NCBI GenBank assembly: GCA_023954715.1
Contig: JAGSHD010000011.1
Span: forward strand, 107,464 to 171,463
DNA length: 64,000 nt
DNA from: Candidatus Cloacimonadota bacterium
GTDB lineage: Bacteria > Muiribacteriota > UBA6191
Reading direction: 5' to 3'
In this document: piece by piece, positions 28,123 through 38,565 of the stretch
How positions within the stretch are numbered: the first letter of the stretch is position 1
Layout of the letters: every line of letters begins with the position of its first letter
Program-made: the position numbers and the translations under genes
Notes under the pieces: generated by a model
Database searches by the model: none
What the model was told of the DNA's origin: nothing
What the model saw: the letters and a program-made list of their open reading frames with translations, nothing else

Positions 28123-29813
28123 GTGAAGAAGATGATAGATTTTTAGAGCTTCAAAACTTACTCGCTGATGCAGGACTTATAGAAAATAGTGATAAAATCG
28201 AGCTAAACTCCAGTGAGTTTGAAGAGCTAGATGAAGAAAATGCTGTTATAAGTAAACCTCGCAAAAAAAAGAAGGTAAAGCCTGCTAAAAAAGCTATAAG
28301 TAGTGCGGATACAATGCCATCTATCGATGATATGATAGCAGGCATGCCCGATGATGATGAAGACGATGTGGATGATATCTACGAGCAGCAAATTAATCAT
28401 GGTGAGGGGCTTGAGAAAGCAAAAGTAAATTTGAGCTTTTCAGAAGACTTAATGGAAGCCTACATGCATGTGGAGCCAGAAGAAAACTACCCTTTAGATC
28501 GTAGGTTTTTTAAAAGGTTCTTTTTGTTTAGAGGTCTACGCTACGGAATAGATTGGGAAGCTGTTGACTCTGTAATTGAGAGCTCTAACCAGATGATGTT
28601 GGTTGATCAAGAAATCATCGCAAGAGGAACGGCTGTTAAACTAGGCCGACCGGCTCAGATTTTAAAATATTTTGAAGAAGTTAAAACATTTAAATTTGTA
28701 GAGGCATCAGCAGAAGAAAAAAAAGACTATTATAAAAAACATCGAATCAACATGGTCAATAAAGGCTTGTTGTTAGCTGAAAAGCTAACAGCGATTCCTG
28801 GTGTAGATGGCATTAATGTAAAGGGTGAGGTTATACCTTCACTTAGTTCAAAAGATGTCATATTCAAGGCTGGAAAAGGCTGTAAACAAGTAGGCAGTCA
28901 AATTTTTGCAGAGATTGATGGACGACCTGCGATCGATGACACGGGCCGAATTGAAGTTGTGCCATTGTATACAGTTTACGGTGATGTGGACTTAAGTGTT
29001 GGTAATTTAGACTTCAATGGTAATATTGAGATCATGGGTGATGTAATGGCTGGGATCACTATAAAAGCTGGTGGAAGCATATTTGTTAAGGGCTCTGTTG
29101 AGTCTTCTATTTTAAATGCAGAAGAAGATATAACCATCAATGGTAGTTTGACAGATCCGACAGCCAAGGGTTTAATTCAAGCAAAAGGAAACTGTAAGCT
29201 TTCACATTGTAACTCAGCAAACATTGAAGTAGGCGGAAATCTATATGTAGATAAGGAGTTAATTAACTCAACTGTTTTTGTGGCAGGTAATCTGAGCTTT
29301 AATAAGTCTCGTGGTGCCATTGTAGGAGGGCGAATCTCAGTTGGTAAAGACGTTGATTTATATAGTTTAGGTTCAAATTTTGGGGTTACGACTATTTTAA
29401 ACGTGGGCCGTGGTGAAGTGATTCGTAGAAAACTGGTACACGTAATTCAGCGTGTAGAAGATTTTTTTAATCAGTTAAGAGTAGTACGACAAGCCAAGAA
29501 AAAGTTTCAATCAGAAGATGGGACGTCGACTATGTCTGAACTAAAAAGAGCACAATTAGGTAAAGCAATTAGCAACAATGAAAGCCGTCTCACCAAAGCT
29601 TTGTTAAATGAGCGAGAAGAAAAAGAAGAACTAGAAAGACAGCTGGGTAGCTTTTCGGCCCATTTTGTAAAAATAAGAAACAAAATTCATGCTGGAGTAC
29701 GTATGTCTATTGGTGGCTGTCAGTTAAACATTGAGAAACGAGACGGCAGAGTAGAATACTACGAAGATGTAAAAACTAAAAAAATTAAAAATCGACCATT
29801 ATCAGAAGGCTAA
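28119..29813 (+). CDS. FapA/DUF342-family protein
   Basis: GINVKGEVIP...GKGCKQVG..IFAEIDGRP, VYGDVDLSVGNLDFNGNIEIMGDVMAGITIKAGGSIFVKGSVE; overlaps pepP stop by ATGA. Confidence 0.85.
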   Translation: MSEEDDRFLELQNLLADAGLIENSDKIELNSSEFEELDEENAVISKPRKKKKVKPAKKAISSADTMPSIDDMIAGMPDDDEDDVDDIYEQQINHGEGLEKAKVNLSFSEDLMEAYMHVEPEENYPLDRRFFKRFFLFRGLRYGIDWEAVDSVIESSNQMMLVDQEIIARGTAVKLGRPAQILKYFEEVKTFKFVEASAEEKKDYYKKHRINMVNKGLLLAEKLTAIPGVDGINVKGEVIPSLSSKDVIFKAGKGCKQVGSQIFAEIDGRPAIDDTGRIEVVPLYTVYGDVDLSVGNLDFNGNIEIMGDVMAGITIKAGGSIFVKGSVESSILNAEEDITINGSLTDPTAKGLIQAKGNCKLSHCNSANIEVGGNLYVDKELINSTVFVAGNLSFNKSRGAIVGGRISVGKDVDLYSLGSNFGVTTILNVGRGEVIRRKLVHVIQRVEDFFNQLRVVRQAKKKFQSEDGTSTMSELKRAQLGKAISNNESRLTKALLNEREEKEELERQLGSFSAHFVKIRNKIHAGVRMSIGGCQLNIEKRDGRVEYYEDVKTKKIKNRPLSEG

Positions 29814-29830
29814 ACTTCAGAGGATTTAAT

Positions 29831-31114
29831 ATGAGTAATGAACTAAAAATTGTTAAAGGATTAATCGGTGTAGGTTTATTGAGTTTGTGCTTACAATCAA
29901 ATGATACTACTGTAATGCAAGCGCTATCTACAAAAGCAGTAGTTAAAGCTCCTACACCACCAATGTCATCACCAAAATTCAAGAAAAAAGCATCTGTTGA
30001 AGACAAATTATTAGAAGTGTCTAATTTACAAAAACAATTAGAGACTGAAAAACAGCAGATACAGATTTATGGACAAATGTATCAGCAATATCGAATGATG
30101 CAACAATGGGGAAGAGTTCAAGAAATCACTCAAAAGTATAAACAAGCTCAAGCTCGAATTATGTCTGGAGAGCAAATTCTTAAGGCTAAAGTTGAAGACC
30201 TAAAAGCGTTCATGCCTGAGCTTGAAAAAACAAAAACGAAGAGTGGAATGCAATCTCTAGTGACACTATATTCCTCTATGAAAGAGTATGACGCTCAGTT
30301 TCATCTACTTGGAAAAATGAAAGCTCAATTTGGACTAAGCAATACAGAGCTTTTAGAGTATGCAAAAGTAGCTGGTAAAACCAATCGATATGAAGAAGTG
30401 ATCGCAATCAATTCAGAACTAGAAAAGCTTTTAAAAGGTGAAGAGCTGTCTCCTGTTTTATATGATAAAGCACAAGCTCAATTTTTTTTACATAAGTTTA
30501 AAGAGAGTTTACACTCGATTCATCTTGGTTTGAAGTATAAAAACTACAGACAACAGTTTACAGCTTTAAGAGCCCAAGTTACGTCATGTAGAGATCAGTT
30601 TAAAAAAGAGCTTCGATTTAGATCAAGAGACAAAAACTTACCAATTGTAGAGTTTGAAACCTCAAAAGGTAAAATCGAGATGGTTTTGTTTGAAGATGAT
30701 GCTCCAAATGCTGTAGCCAATTTTATTTTATTAGTGGACAGCGGATATTATAATAAGCAAAAATTTCATAGAGTGATACCACAGTTTATGGTTCAGGGTG
30801 GAGATCCTAACTCTAAAGATGACAATCCAAATAATGATGGATCGGGAGGCCCAGGTTATAAGATTCGTACCCAAATATCTAAAAGACTTCATTTTCGTGG
30901 TGTAATGTCTTATGCCAATGCAGGAAAAGACACAGATGGATCTCAATTTTTTATGACCCATAAGCCTACAACTCATTTAAATGGTAAACATGCAGTGTTT
31001 GGGTATATTACTAAGGGGATGGATGTTGTAGATAGTATTCGTCAATATGATGAGTTAATCAAAGCCAAAGTTGTTTATAAACGAGACACAAAATATAAAG
31101 TAAACAAAATTTAA
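29831..31114 (+). CDS. Peptidyl-prolyl cis-trans isomerase (cyclophilin) with helical N-terminal extension
   Basis: FHRVIPQFMVQGGDP, FRGVMSYANAGKDTDGSQFFMTHKPTTHLNGKHAVFG. Confidence 0.92.
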   Translation: MSNELKIVKGLIGVGLLSLCLQSNDTTVMQALSTKAVVKAPTPPMSSPKFKKKASVEDKLLEVSNLQKQLETEKQQIQIYGQMYQQYRMMQQWGRVQEITQKYKQAQARIMSGEQILKAKVEDLKAFMPELEKTKTKSGMQSLVTLYSSMKEYDAQFHLLGKMKAQFGLSNTELLEYAKVAGKTNRYEEVIAINSELEKLLKGEELSPVLYDKAQAQFFLHKFKESLHSIHLGLKYKNYRQQFTALRAQVTSCRDQFKKELRFRSRDKNLPIVEFETSKGKIEMVLFEDDAPNAVANFILLVDSGYYNKQKFHRVIPQFMVQGGDPNSKDDNPNNDGSGGPGYKIRTQISKRLHFRGVMSYANAGKDTDGSQFFMTHKPTTHLNGKHAVFGYITKGMDVVDSIRQYDELIKAKVVYKRDTKYKVNKI

Positions 31115-31122
31115 TTTTTACT

Positions 31123-32865
31123 ATGAAAAAAATAGACTTATTCGATGCTCATCTATTTCATTTAGTTGAGCATCACTTAAAAGCAAAAAAGCTTGTATCG
31201 CAAATTTTATTTGTGTTGTTGTTTCTTGTGCTGCTAACAGGATGCAACGAACAAAATCAAACAAAGTTAAGGGTTAGTTTTTCTAATCAAAAAATTCAGC
31301 TGTTGGCTGATCTAAAAGATGCAAATACCTTTCATGGTGAGTTTATCGAAAACTATCGTAGTGGCAAACAAAAAGTTGTAACTCAATTTAAAAATGGTTT
31401 GCTAGATGGTGATTTTACAGTCTATTTCTCAAATGAAGAAATCAAACTAAAGAGATCCTTTGTAAAAGGGGTGTTAGTTGGCGAGTCTTTAGAAAACTAT
31501 CCCGTAGGAAACCCCAAATTTCAAGGAGAGTATTTCCAAGGAAAAAAACATGGAAAACATATTAAATACTTTGAAAATGGTGTAGTTGAATCCAGTACGG
31601 AATTCGACAAAGGACTATTAGATGGAATTTCTGTTGTAAACTTCAAAGAAGGTTATGTAAAAACTTTAAAAAAATATGAACAAGGTCAATTGATCTACGA
31701 AAAAGAGTTTGATTTTCAAGGTATATTAGTTAGTTTCAAAGAAGTAAAAGACAAGAAGCTATTTGATTACAAGATCAAAACAATTCGAAATAATTTCCCC
31801 AAAACAAAAGACAAGTCATGGATGTATGCTGTGGCAACTGCCGGGCCATTTGCAGACAAAAAAGTAGGCTATGAAAAAAAGTGGCATCCAAATTATCAAA
31901 TGAGTGTTGAAAAGAAATGGGATAAAGGTCATTTAATTTATACTAAAAAAATGAACCAACAAGGGGTTTTAATTTATCATCAATTTGAAAAAGATAAATT
32001 AAGACATATTCATACTTGGTATGATAATGGCAAGCAAAAAGAAATCAAATCCTTTGAGGATACAAAACGACATGGAAACTTCAAAAGCTATTATGAAAAT
32101 GGAGTTTTAAAAATTAAAGATCAGTTTCGTCACGGAAAAAGAATTGGATCTTATTTAGAGTATGATGAACAAGGTCAAAAAAGAGTAGAGTTGAATTATG
32201 AGAATGGGCTCAAATCGGGTAGAGCCATTTTATACTATGCAAACTCCAATAAAAAAGAAGATAGAAAGTATAAAGCGGGTAAACTAAATGGACCACAAAC
32301 TCTATATTACTCCAATGGTAAGGTAGAGCAGATTTTATCTTATAAAATGGGTTTAAAAGAGGGAGTTTGGATCTCTTATTATCAGGATACATCAAAAAAG
32401 AGGGCTCAAGTTACTTACAAAAATGACATACAAAATGGTATGGCTTTAAATTACCGTGAAAACGGAAGACTTAAAGATCAAGTAAATTATGTAAATGGTA
32501 AAAAACAAGGAAAATTTGAGAGTTTTGACTCATTAGGAAAACCCCTAGAAACAAGTACTTATCAAATGGATCAACTTCATGGTTTACAAATATTTTACAC
32601 ACCAAACGAAACAGTACTAGAGTCAAGAACCTATAAAATGGGTGTACGCCATGGTTTGTCTCAAAACTTTTATCCTAATGGGCGAGTTTTAAGTAAACAA
32701 ACTTATAGAGAAAACCTGTTGTGGGGTACCAAAGAGATTTTTTATAATAATGGTAGAAAAAAGAAAACTTGCGAATACGTAAAAGGTAAAGAAAGTTTTT
32801 GTAGGTTTTACAAAGCCACTGGTGAAGAGATTTTTGATCCTCAAGAGCAAGCAAAATTAGATTAA
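31123..32865 (+). CDS. MORN-like (MORN_2/YwqK-type) repeat lipoprotein
   Basis: Lipobox LLTGC; about 15 repeats of the type Y..G(K/R)......Y..G.(L/K).G....Y(Y/F).(N)G. Confidence 0.85.
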   Translation: MKKIDLFDAHLFHLVEHHLKAKKLVSQILFVLLFLVLLTGCNEQNQTKLRVSFSNQKIQLLADLKDANTFHGEFIENYRSGKQKVVTQFKNGLLDGDFTVYFSNEEIKLKRSFVKGVLVGESLENYPVGNPKFQGEYFQGKKHGKHIKYFENGVVESSTEFDKGLLDGISVVNFKEGYVKTLKKYEQGQLIYEKEFDFQGILVSFKEVKDKKLFDYKIKTIRNNFPKTKDKSWMYAVATAGPFADKKVGYEKKWHPNYQMSVEKKWDKGHLIYTKKMNQQGVLIYHQFEKDKLRHIHTWYDNGKQKEIKSFEDTKRHGNFKSYYENGVLKIKDQFRHGKRIGSYLEYDEQGQKRVELNYENGLKSGRAILYYANSNKKEDRKYKAGKLNGPQTLYYSNGKVEQILSYKMGLKEGVWISYYQDTSKKRAQVTYKNDIQNGMALNYRENGRLKDQVNYVNGKKQGKFESFDSLGKPLETSTYQMDQLHGLQIFYTPNETVLESRTYKMGVRHGLSQNFYPNGRVLSKQTYRENLLWGTKEIFYNNGRKKKTCEYVKGKESFCRFYKATGEEIFDPQEQAKLD

Positions 32866-32912
32866 TTATGTAATTTAAAACTGGACAACAGTGATGAGCA
32901 ACTGTAGTAATT

Positions 32913-33668
32913 ATGGTTAAAAAATGTATACTTTTTATTCTGTTGTTCATTGTTTTTGTACCATTAGAGAAGCTGTTCCCGATAAAAAAGCAAAAAGTAT
33001 TTAGAGAGCAGTTTAAAAATGATATGGTTCATTTTTTTATGAATCAAATCTTCATAACTGTAGGCATATTTATTTTTGTGATTCCTTTTTTTATTTTAAG
33101 TAAATTTACGAGTACAGTATTAGCAATCAAGGTTTCGTCTCAACCTCAAATCCTACAGTTGTTTGAAGGAATCATAATCGCAGAGTTCTTTGGATATTGG
33201 ATCCATCGATTGCATCACAAGGTACCGTTTTTATGGAAACTTCATGCGATTCACCATAGTCCAAAAGATTTAGATTGGTTGGCGGCAGTAAGGGTTCATC
33301 CTCTAAATGTCATTTTAAATCGTTTGTTTGCCACGATACCTTTATTATTTTTAGGGTTTTCAAAAGAGTCATTTGGTGGTGCAATCATTTTTATCCAGTT
33401 TTATAGTTTATTTTTTCATGCAAATATTAATATTAGGCTTCATAAGCTTTCTTATTTGATCGGGACACCTGAGTTGCATCGAGTGCATCATAGTAAAGAC
33501 ATAGAAGAGTCCAATTGTAACTTTGGTGGCTTAACGCCAATATTTGATCAAATTTTTGGTACTTTCAAGTTTCCAGATCAATTACCAAAAGAGTATGGAG
33601 TAGAAGAAGACACTCCCACTACCTACATAGCGCAACTAAAATTTCCTTTTCAATCCAAGGATAAGTAG
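32913..33668 (+). CDS. Sterol desaturase/fatty acid hydroxylase family protein
   Basis: HRLHH, HAIHHSPKDLDW, HRVHHSKD histidine clusters; GLTPIFDQIFGTF. Confidence 0.92.
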   Translation: MVKKCILFILLFIVFVPLEKLFPIKKQKVFREQFKNDMVHFFMNQIFITVGIFIFVIPFFILSKFTSTVLAIKVSSQPQILQLFEGIIIAEFFGYWIHRLHHKVPFLWKLHAIHHSPKDLDWLAAVRVHPLNVILNRLFATIPLLFLGFSKESFGGAIIFIQFYSLFFHANINIRLHKLSYLIGTPELHRVHHSKDIEESNCNFGGLTPIFDQIFGTFKFPDQLPKEYGVEEDTPTTYIAQLKFPFQSKDK

Positions 33669-33872
33669 ATAATCTTTTATTCAAATATCTTTGCTTTTTT
33701 GAAACAAATTAAGTTAATGTACGTATAGATTGTTGCTGTAATAAAAAAGCAGCAATTTGTCGTATATTTGTGAAAACGGCTAAGAGTGGGCACTTTCAAG
33801 GTAAAAGCTCGCTGAGTGAATTTAAAGATTATAATATGAACAATTTACAATAAAGTATTCAGGATAAAGTTT

Positions 33873-34853
33873 ATGAAGTTTCTAGTTTTGATGATGTTGG
33901 TATTCAACGCTTTTGCAGTTGAAGGTAATGATAGACAATGGTCTAGCATATACTCACAGTTAAAGTCATCTAATTTTCCTCAAATGGATCCTTATGCAGC
34001 TGAGTATAAAGGAATTGACCCTTTAGTACGCTACCCTGTTGAAAAACAAAACCAAGGCTCTGTCTATTTGGTGGATAATCTTCGTATTAGTAAATTGCAA
34101 GAAGAAATAGGTAAAAAAGATAAAGTAAAGTATGTAAGGGATATTCAGTGGTCGTCGGCTATGATTGATGTCTCAAAGTTACAAAGAGTTAGTGTTGTAT
34201 TTGCAAAAACTCAGATTAACTTGGGTGTGGTAACTCCAAAAACTGGACATGCTCAAATGTTGTTTGAGTTTGGACGTGGAGGCGTAGTAACCAAAGAGGG
34301 TTTTGTTGATACATTAGTCATATCTTATGAAGGAAAAAGAAAAGACGATCAAAACTTTAATCCTTTGGTTGGTTTGTTTAAAGTGTATCCATCGATTTTT
34401 GTTATGAGTACCTTTGAAGATTTATTAGTTAAGATCAGTACTTTTTTTAATGGAATGGAAATCTATGACTTGGATTTGAGTGACTCTCAAAAGAAAGCAT
34501 TGTTAACAAATTATTTAAAAGCGGCTTTGGATACAGAGACATTAAAAAATGAAAGATATCATACAACTAGAAACTCATGTGTAACTAATATGTTTAAATT
34601 GCTTAATTCTGTGTTACCAGAAGGTAAGCAAGTACAAGAGTGGTATCAAGCCTTTGGTTTATACCCAGCAAGAACCCTAGACTCAATTTTACCTGAGCGC
34701 ATGGAAAAGACATTGCGAAAGTTAGACTTAGTAACATTAAAGACCGATATATTTGGCAAAGAGAAATTGCGAGAGTATTACTACGGATTAGTAGAGGTAC
34801 AAAAGAGATATATAAAATCTCCTAGAATTTTTCAAATGATGTATAAAGATTAA
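33873..34853 (+). CDS. Secreted protein, possibly DUF4105-like
   Basis: Signal peptide; TGHAQMLFEFG and TTRNSCVTNMFKLL resemble the GH...NC pattern of DUF4105 proteins. Confidence 0.55.
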   Translation: MKFLVLMMLVFNAFAVEGNDRQWSSIYSQLKSSNFPQMDPYAAEYKGIDPLVRYPVEKQNQGSVYLVDNLRISKLQEEIGKKDKVKYVRDIQWSSAMIDVSKLQRVSVVFAKTQINLGVVTPKTGHAQMLFEFGRGGVVTKEGFVDTLVISYEGKRKDDQNFNPLVGLFKVYPSIFVMSTFEDLLVKISTFFNGMEIYDLDLSDSQKKALLTNYLKAALDTETLKNERYHTTRNSCVTNMFKLLNSVLPEGKQVQEWYQAFGLYPARTLDSILPERMEKTLRKLDLVTLKTDIFGKEKLREYYYGLVEVQKRYIKSPRIFQMMYKD

Positions 34854-34875
34854 AATTATTCATCAAGCAGATATT

Positions 34876-34905
34876 GAGGTCCACAAATTGGGCCTCTTTT
34901 TTTTT
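34876..34905 (+). terminator. Rho-independent terminator
   Basis: gaggtcc/gggcctc stem (one G-T wobble) followed by T-run. Confidence 0.75.
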
Positions 34906-34967
34906 GGGCTTAAAAAAATGAAATTATTACTTAGACTTTGGTAAAAGACCAAAGCTATGGAGAAAAT

Positions 34968-36722
34968 ATGAAAACTATAAAATTATTTATAGAGCAATTT
35001 AGTTTAATAAAGAGGCTTTTGCCATACATTCAAAAGCACAAAACAAAGTATTTTGCTGCTTTGCTTTTGTCTTTGGCTTTAACAGTGGTGAGTATCTCAA
35101 AACCATTGATTTTAAAGCTGATTATTGATGAAGCTGTACAGGCAAAGTCAGAAAGCACTTTAATAGCATATTCAGCTTTGTTTGTATTGATGTTGTGTAT
35201 TGGGGTTTTTGGTGGTTACAAGCAATTGGTATTAATGTCTGAGTTTGGCATAGATATGATTAACTCTGTCAAAAGAGATCTCTTTGATCACATATTGAAA
35301 CTCGGATTGCGATTTTTTAACAAACATCAGGTTGGTTGGATCATGTCTCGTATCGAAAGTGATACAGAAGAGTTAAAAAACTTTTGTTCTAGGTTAACGA
35401 TTCACTTATTGATGGATATTTTGAGTTTTGTGGGTGTGTTTTGCATTATGTTTTATTATGATCAGCAGATCGCTGGCATGATTGCTTGTGTATGTGCAGC
35501 TTTATTTTTCATGGTTTTGTTTTTTATAAACTATATGAAGAAAATCTATAATAAAGCTCGTTCTGCTTATGCAACATTGAGTGGTTTTATTGCTGAATAT
35601 GTATGTGCCATTGAAATTATTCAAATGTACGATCAAAAAGAGAAATTAAAGCAATTGTTATCCCAAGTTACTAAGGATCGATATGATATCGAGTTACACT
35701 CTCAAAAACTTGAAAATGGTTTTTGGGGACTGTTTCGATTTTTTACAGAGAGTCTTTTGATTATCATTATCTTATGGGTTGGAATCCCTCAGTTGATGGC
35801 TAAGACCATGTCTCTTGGTAAACTGATTATGTTTTTGGAGTTTTCTGTACAGATGACTCGTCCATTGTTTGCTGTAAGTGAAAACTTTAACAATATCCAA
35901 AGAGCTCTTGTTTCTTTAACACGAGTTTGTGGCTTATTGGACGAGAAACCAGACGTAGATACTGGTGAAAAATTAGAGCAAGCGTTTCATTCTACAATTG
36001 AGTTTAAGGGAGTCGACTTTTTTTACAATGAAGATAAAAAGGTTTTAAAAAACGTAAACTTTAGTATCAACAAAGGAGAAAAGATCGCCTTGGTAGGTCC
36101 ATCGGGTGGTGGTAAGTCTACTATTGCAAGTCTACTCTGTCGGTTTTATGATCCCACCATCGGTGATGTATTGGTTGATGGTAAAAAGTTGAGTGACATT
36201 CATGTTAGCTCCTGGAGAGCGCAATTGGGACTTGTTTTACAAGATGTATTTTTGTTTGGTGGAACCATATTAGATAATTTAAGAGTGTTGGATGATAGTT
36301 TTGAAGTATCCAAGGTGGTTGATGCAGCAAAAAACTTAGGAGCTGACTCTTTTATTTCAAACTTGCCTAATGGATATGAAACAGAGCTAAAAGAAAAAGG
36401 AAAAAACCTCTCTCAAGGAGAGAAGCAATTATTGAGTTTTTCACGAGCCATGACTTTTAATCCTGAGATCTTGGTTTTGGATGAAGCTACTGCTTCTATA
36501 GACCCTCATACTGAGTATTTAATCCAAAAAGGTCTAGATACCCTACTTGAGGGTAGGACGGCTTTAATTATTGCTCATCGATTATCGACTATTAAAAATG
36601 TGGATAAAATTTTGTTTGTTGAAAACGGTGAGATTATTGAGCAAGGCAGTCACATAGAGTTGATTGCACAAAAAGGTAGATATTTTGACATGTTGAATTT
36701 ACAGCTTCAGCAATCAGCATAG
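34968..36722 (+). CDS. ABC exporter half-transporter (consensus Walker B, non-consensus signature)
   Basis: Walker A VGPSGGGKST, signature NLSQGEKQL, Walker B EILVLDEATASID, H-loop AHR; six-TM N-domain. Confidence 0.92.
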   Translation: MKTIKLFIEQFSLIKRLLPYIQKHKTKYFAALLLSLALTVVSISKPLILKLIIDEAVQAKSESTLIAYSALFVLMLCIGVFGGYKQLVLMSEFGIDMINSVKRDLFDHILKLGLRFFNKHQVGWIMSRIESDTEELKNFCSRLTIHLLMDILSFVGVFCIMFYYDQQIAGMIACVCAALFFMVLFFINYMKKIYNKARSAYATLSGFIAEYVCAIEIIQMYDQKEKLKQLLSQVTKDRYDIELHSQKLENGFWGLFRFFTESLLIIIILWVGIPQLMAKTMSLGKLIMFLEFSVQMTRPLFAVSENFNNIQRALVSLTRVCGLLDEKPDVDTGEKLEQAFHSTIEFKGVDFFYNEDKKVLKNVNFSINKGEKIALVGPSGGGKSTIASLLCRFYDPTIGDVLVDGKKLSDIHVSSWRAQLGLVLQDVFLFGGTILDNLRVLDDSFEVSKVVDAAKNLGADSFISNLPNGYETELKEKGKNLSQGEKQLLSFSRAMTFNPEILVLDEATASIDPHTEYLIQKGLDTLLEGRTALIIAHRLSTIKNVDKILFVENGEIIEQGSHIELIAQKGRYFDMLNLQLQQSA

Positions 36723-36731
36723 GATAAAATT

Positions 36732-38480
36732 ATGAAATCAAATATATTATTTTCGAAATTTCATTGGCAATGGATTTCAAATATCTGGAAAAGGCATTTA
36801 CCCTTTGCTTTATTGTTAGTTTTTTTGACAATATTATCAACGGTATCCTCATTATTATTTCCGTTATTTTTTAAATACCTAATTAATGAGTTACAGAAAA
36901 ATGCTACCTCATTACAATTAGATGAGTTTCGCTTGCAAATGATTGGTCTACTGTTAGTTATGGGATTATTACAATTGTCTGCTGCAAGTTATCCTTATTT
37001 TCGAGCAAAGATGAACCTAATCATTGATTGGGAAGTGAGAGAAAAGTACTTTCATTTATTGCTAGAGCAAAATCAAGAGTTTTTAAGCCACTTTAAAACA
37101 GGAGACTTGATCACAAGGTTGACCGATGATATCGCAAGGTTTCCTAAAATTTCATGGTTTTGTTGCTCTGGTATTTTTCGAGCCTTTAACTCTTTATCTA
37201 TTGTTGTCTTTTGCATTGGTGTAATGACTTATTTAAACTGGAAGTTGGCTCTGTGTACGTTGCTTCCATTGCCTTTTGCCTTGTGGGTTTATACTACCTT
37301 GGCTTCTAAATTAGATGAGGGGTATAAAGCTTCACAAAAAGCTATTAGTGAAACAAATAATCATTTGGAGTCTTGTTTATCTGGGATCAAGATATTAATG
37401 GCTTTCAATGGAGAAAAAAGAGAAGTAAATCGTTTTGAAAGAATTTTAGATGATCGTTACCATGCAGAGTTTAATATTACAAAACTTTCTGGAAAAATGG
37501 GCTTGTTTTACGAGTTTATTGGTCATTTTGGGCAGGTTATTGTGGTTTTAGTTGGTGGTTTGATGGTTGTTCGGGGTGAGTTAAGTTTAGGGGACTATTA
37601 TGCATTTTTTTCTTATCTAGGAATCATTGTGTACCCAATGCTAGATATACCCCATTTATTTGTTACATCAAGACAGGCTTTTGTATGTATTGATCGTTTA
37701 GAGGCTCTCAATCAAAAAGCTGAGGATGTGAATCAAGAGGTGACAGAAAAATCTCATGTAATGAGCGAGTTTGAGCATTTGGAGCTAAGAAATGTTTCTT
37801 TTTCTTATGAAGAGCAAAGTGTTTTAGATAATATTACTTTTTCTGTGAAAAAAGGTCAGATCGTAGCAATTGTTGGTAAGATTGGCTCCGGAAAATCCAC
37901 TCTCCTACAATTGATTGCGGGTACACATAAGGCTGGTTTTGGGGATGTTCGATTTAATGGAGTATCTAGAAAAGACATCAATGAAAAATCTTTAAGAAAG
38001 TCCATGGCTTTTGTAGCACAAGAACCAACAATTTTCTCAGAAACAGTAGAAGAAAATATTCGATTTTTTCGAGAGTACACTCCAGAGCAGATCAAGACCT
38101 CTGCTGGTTTGTCTCAAGTGAAAGATGAAATGGATTTATTGCCTAATGGATTCTTGGAGAAATTAGGGCAAAATGGAGTAAATATATCTGGGGGGCAAAA
38201 GCAAAGGCTTACTATTGCAAGAGCATTGCTAGGTAAACCGGGTTTGCTTTTAATGGATGATGTAACCGCAGCATTAGATGCTGAAAATGAGAAATTATTT
38301 TGGGGGGATTTAAAAAATCATTTAGATGATGCAGCTATTGTAGTAGTAACCCATCGAATGGCAACAGCAAGACAAGCTCATAAGGTGATTTATTTAGATG
38401 AAGGAAAAATAAAAGCTCAAGGAACTTTTGAAGATTTAAAAGAAAGATCACAAGACTTTCGTGAAATGATTAATGAATAG
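36732..38480 (+). CDS. ABC exporter half-transporter (degenerate Walker B, consensus signature)
   Basis: Walker A VGKIGSGKST, signature NISGGQKQR, Walker B GLLLMDDVTAALD, H-loop THR. Confidence 0.92.
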   Translation: MKSNILFSKFHWQWISNIWKRHLPFALLLVFLTILSTVSSLLFPLFFKYLINELQKNATSLQLDEFRLQMIGLLLVMGLLQLSAASYPYFRAKMNLIIDWEVREKYFHLLLEQNQEFLSHFKTGDLITRLTDDIARFPKISWFCCSGIFRAFNSLSIVVFCIGVMTYLNWKLALCTLLPLPFALWVYTTLASKLDEGYKASQKAISETNNHLESCLSGIKILMAFNGEKREVNRFERILDDRYHAEFNITKLSGKMGLFYEFIGHFGQVIVVLVGGLMVVRGELSLGDYYAFFSYLGIIVYPMLDIPHLFVTSRQAFVCIDRLEALNQKAEDVNQEVTEKSHVMSEFEHLELRNVSFSYEEQSVLDNITFSVKKGQIVAIVGKIGSGKSTLLQLIAGTHKAGFGDVRFNGVSRKDINEKSLRKSMAFVAQEPTIFSETVEENIRFFREYTPEQIKTSAGLSQVKDEMDLLPNGFLEKLGQNGVNISGGQKQRLTIARALLGKPGLLLMDDVTAALDAENEKLFWGDLKNHLDDAAIVVVTHRMATARQAHKVIYLDEGKIKAQGTFEDLKERSQDFREMINE

Positions 38481-38565
38481 TCTTATGTTTAGATCGTAAT
38501 ATTGTAATATTAGATTATTAGGAGTAGAATTAAGTACTTAATATTTTTTACTTCAGGGGATCTAT

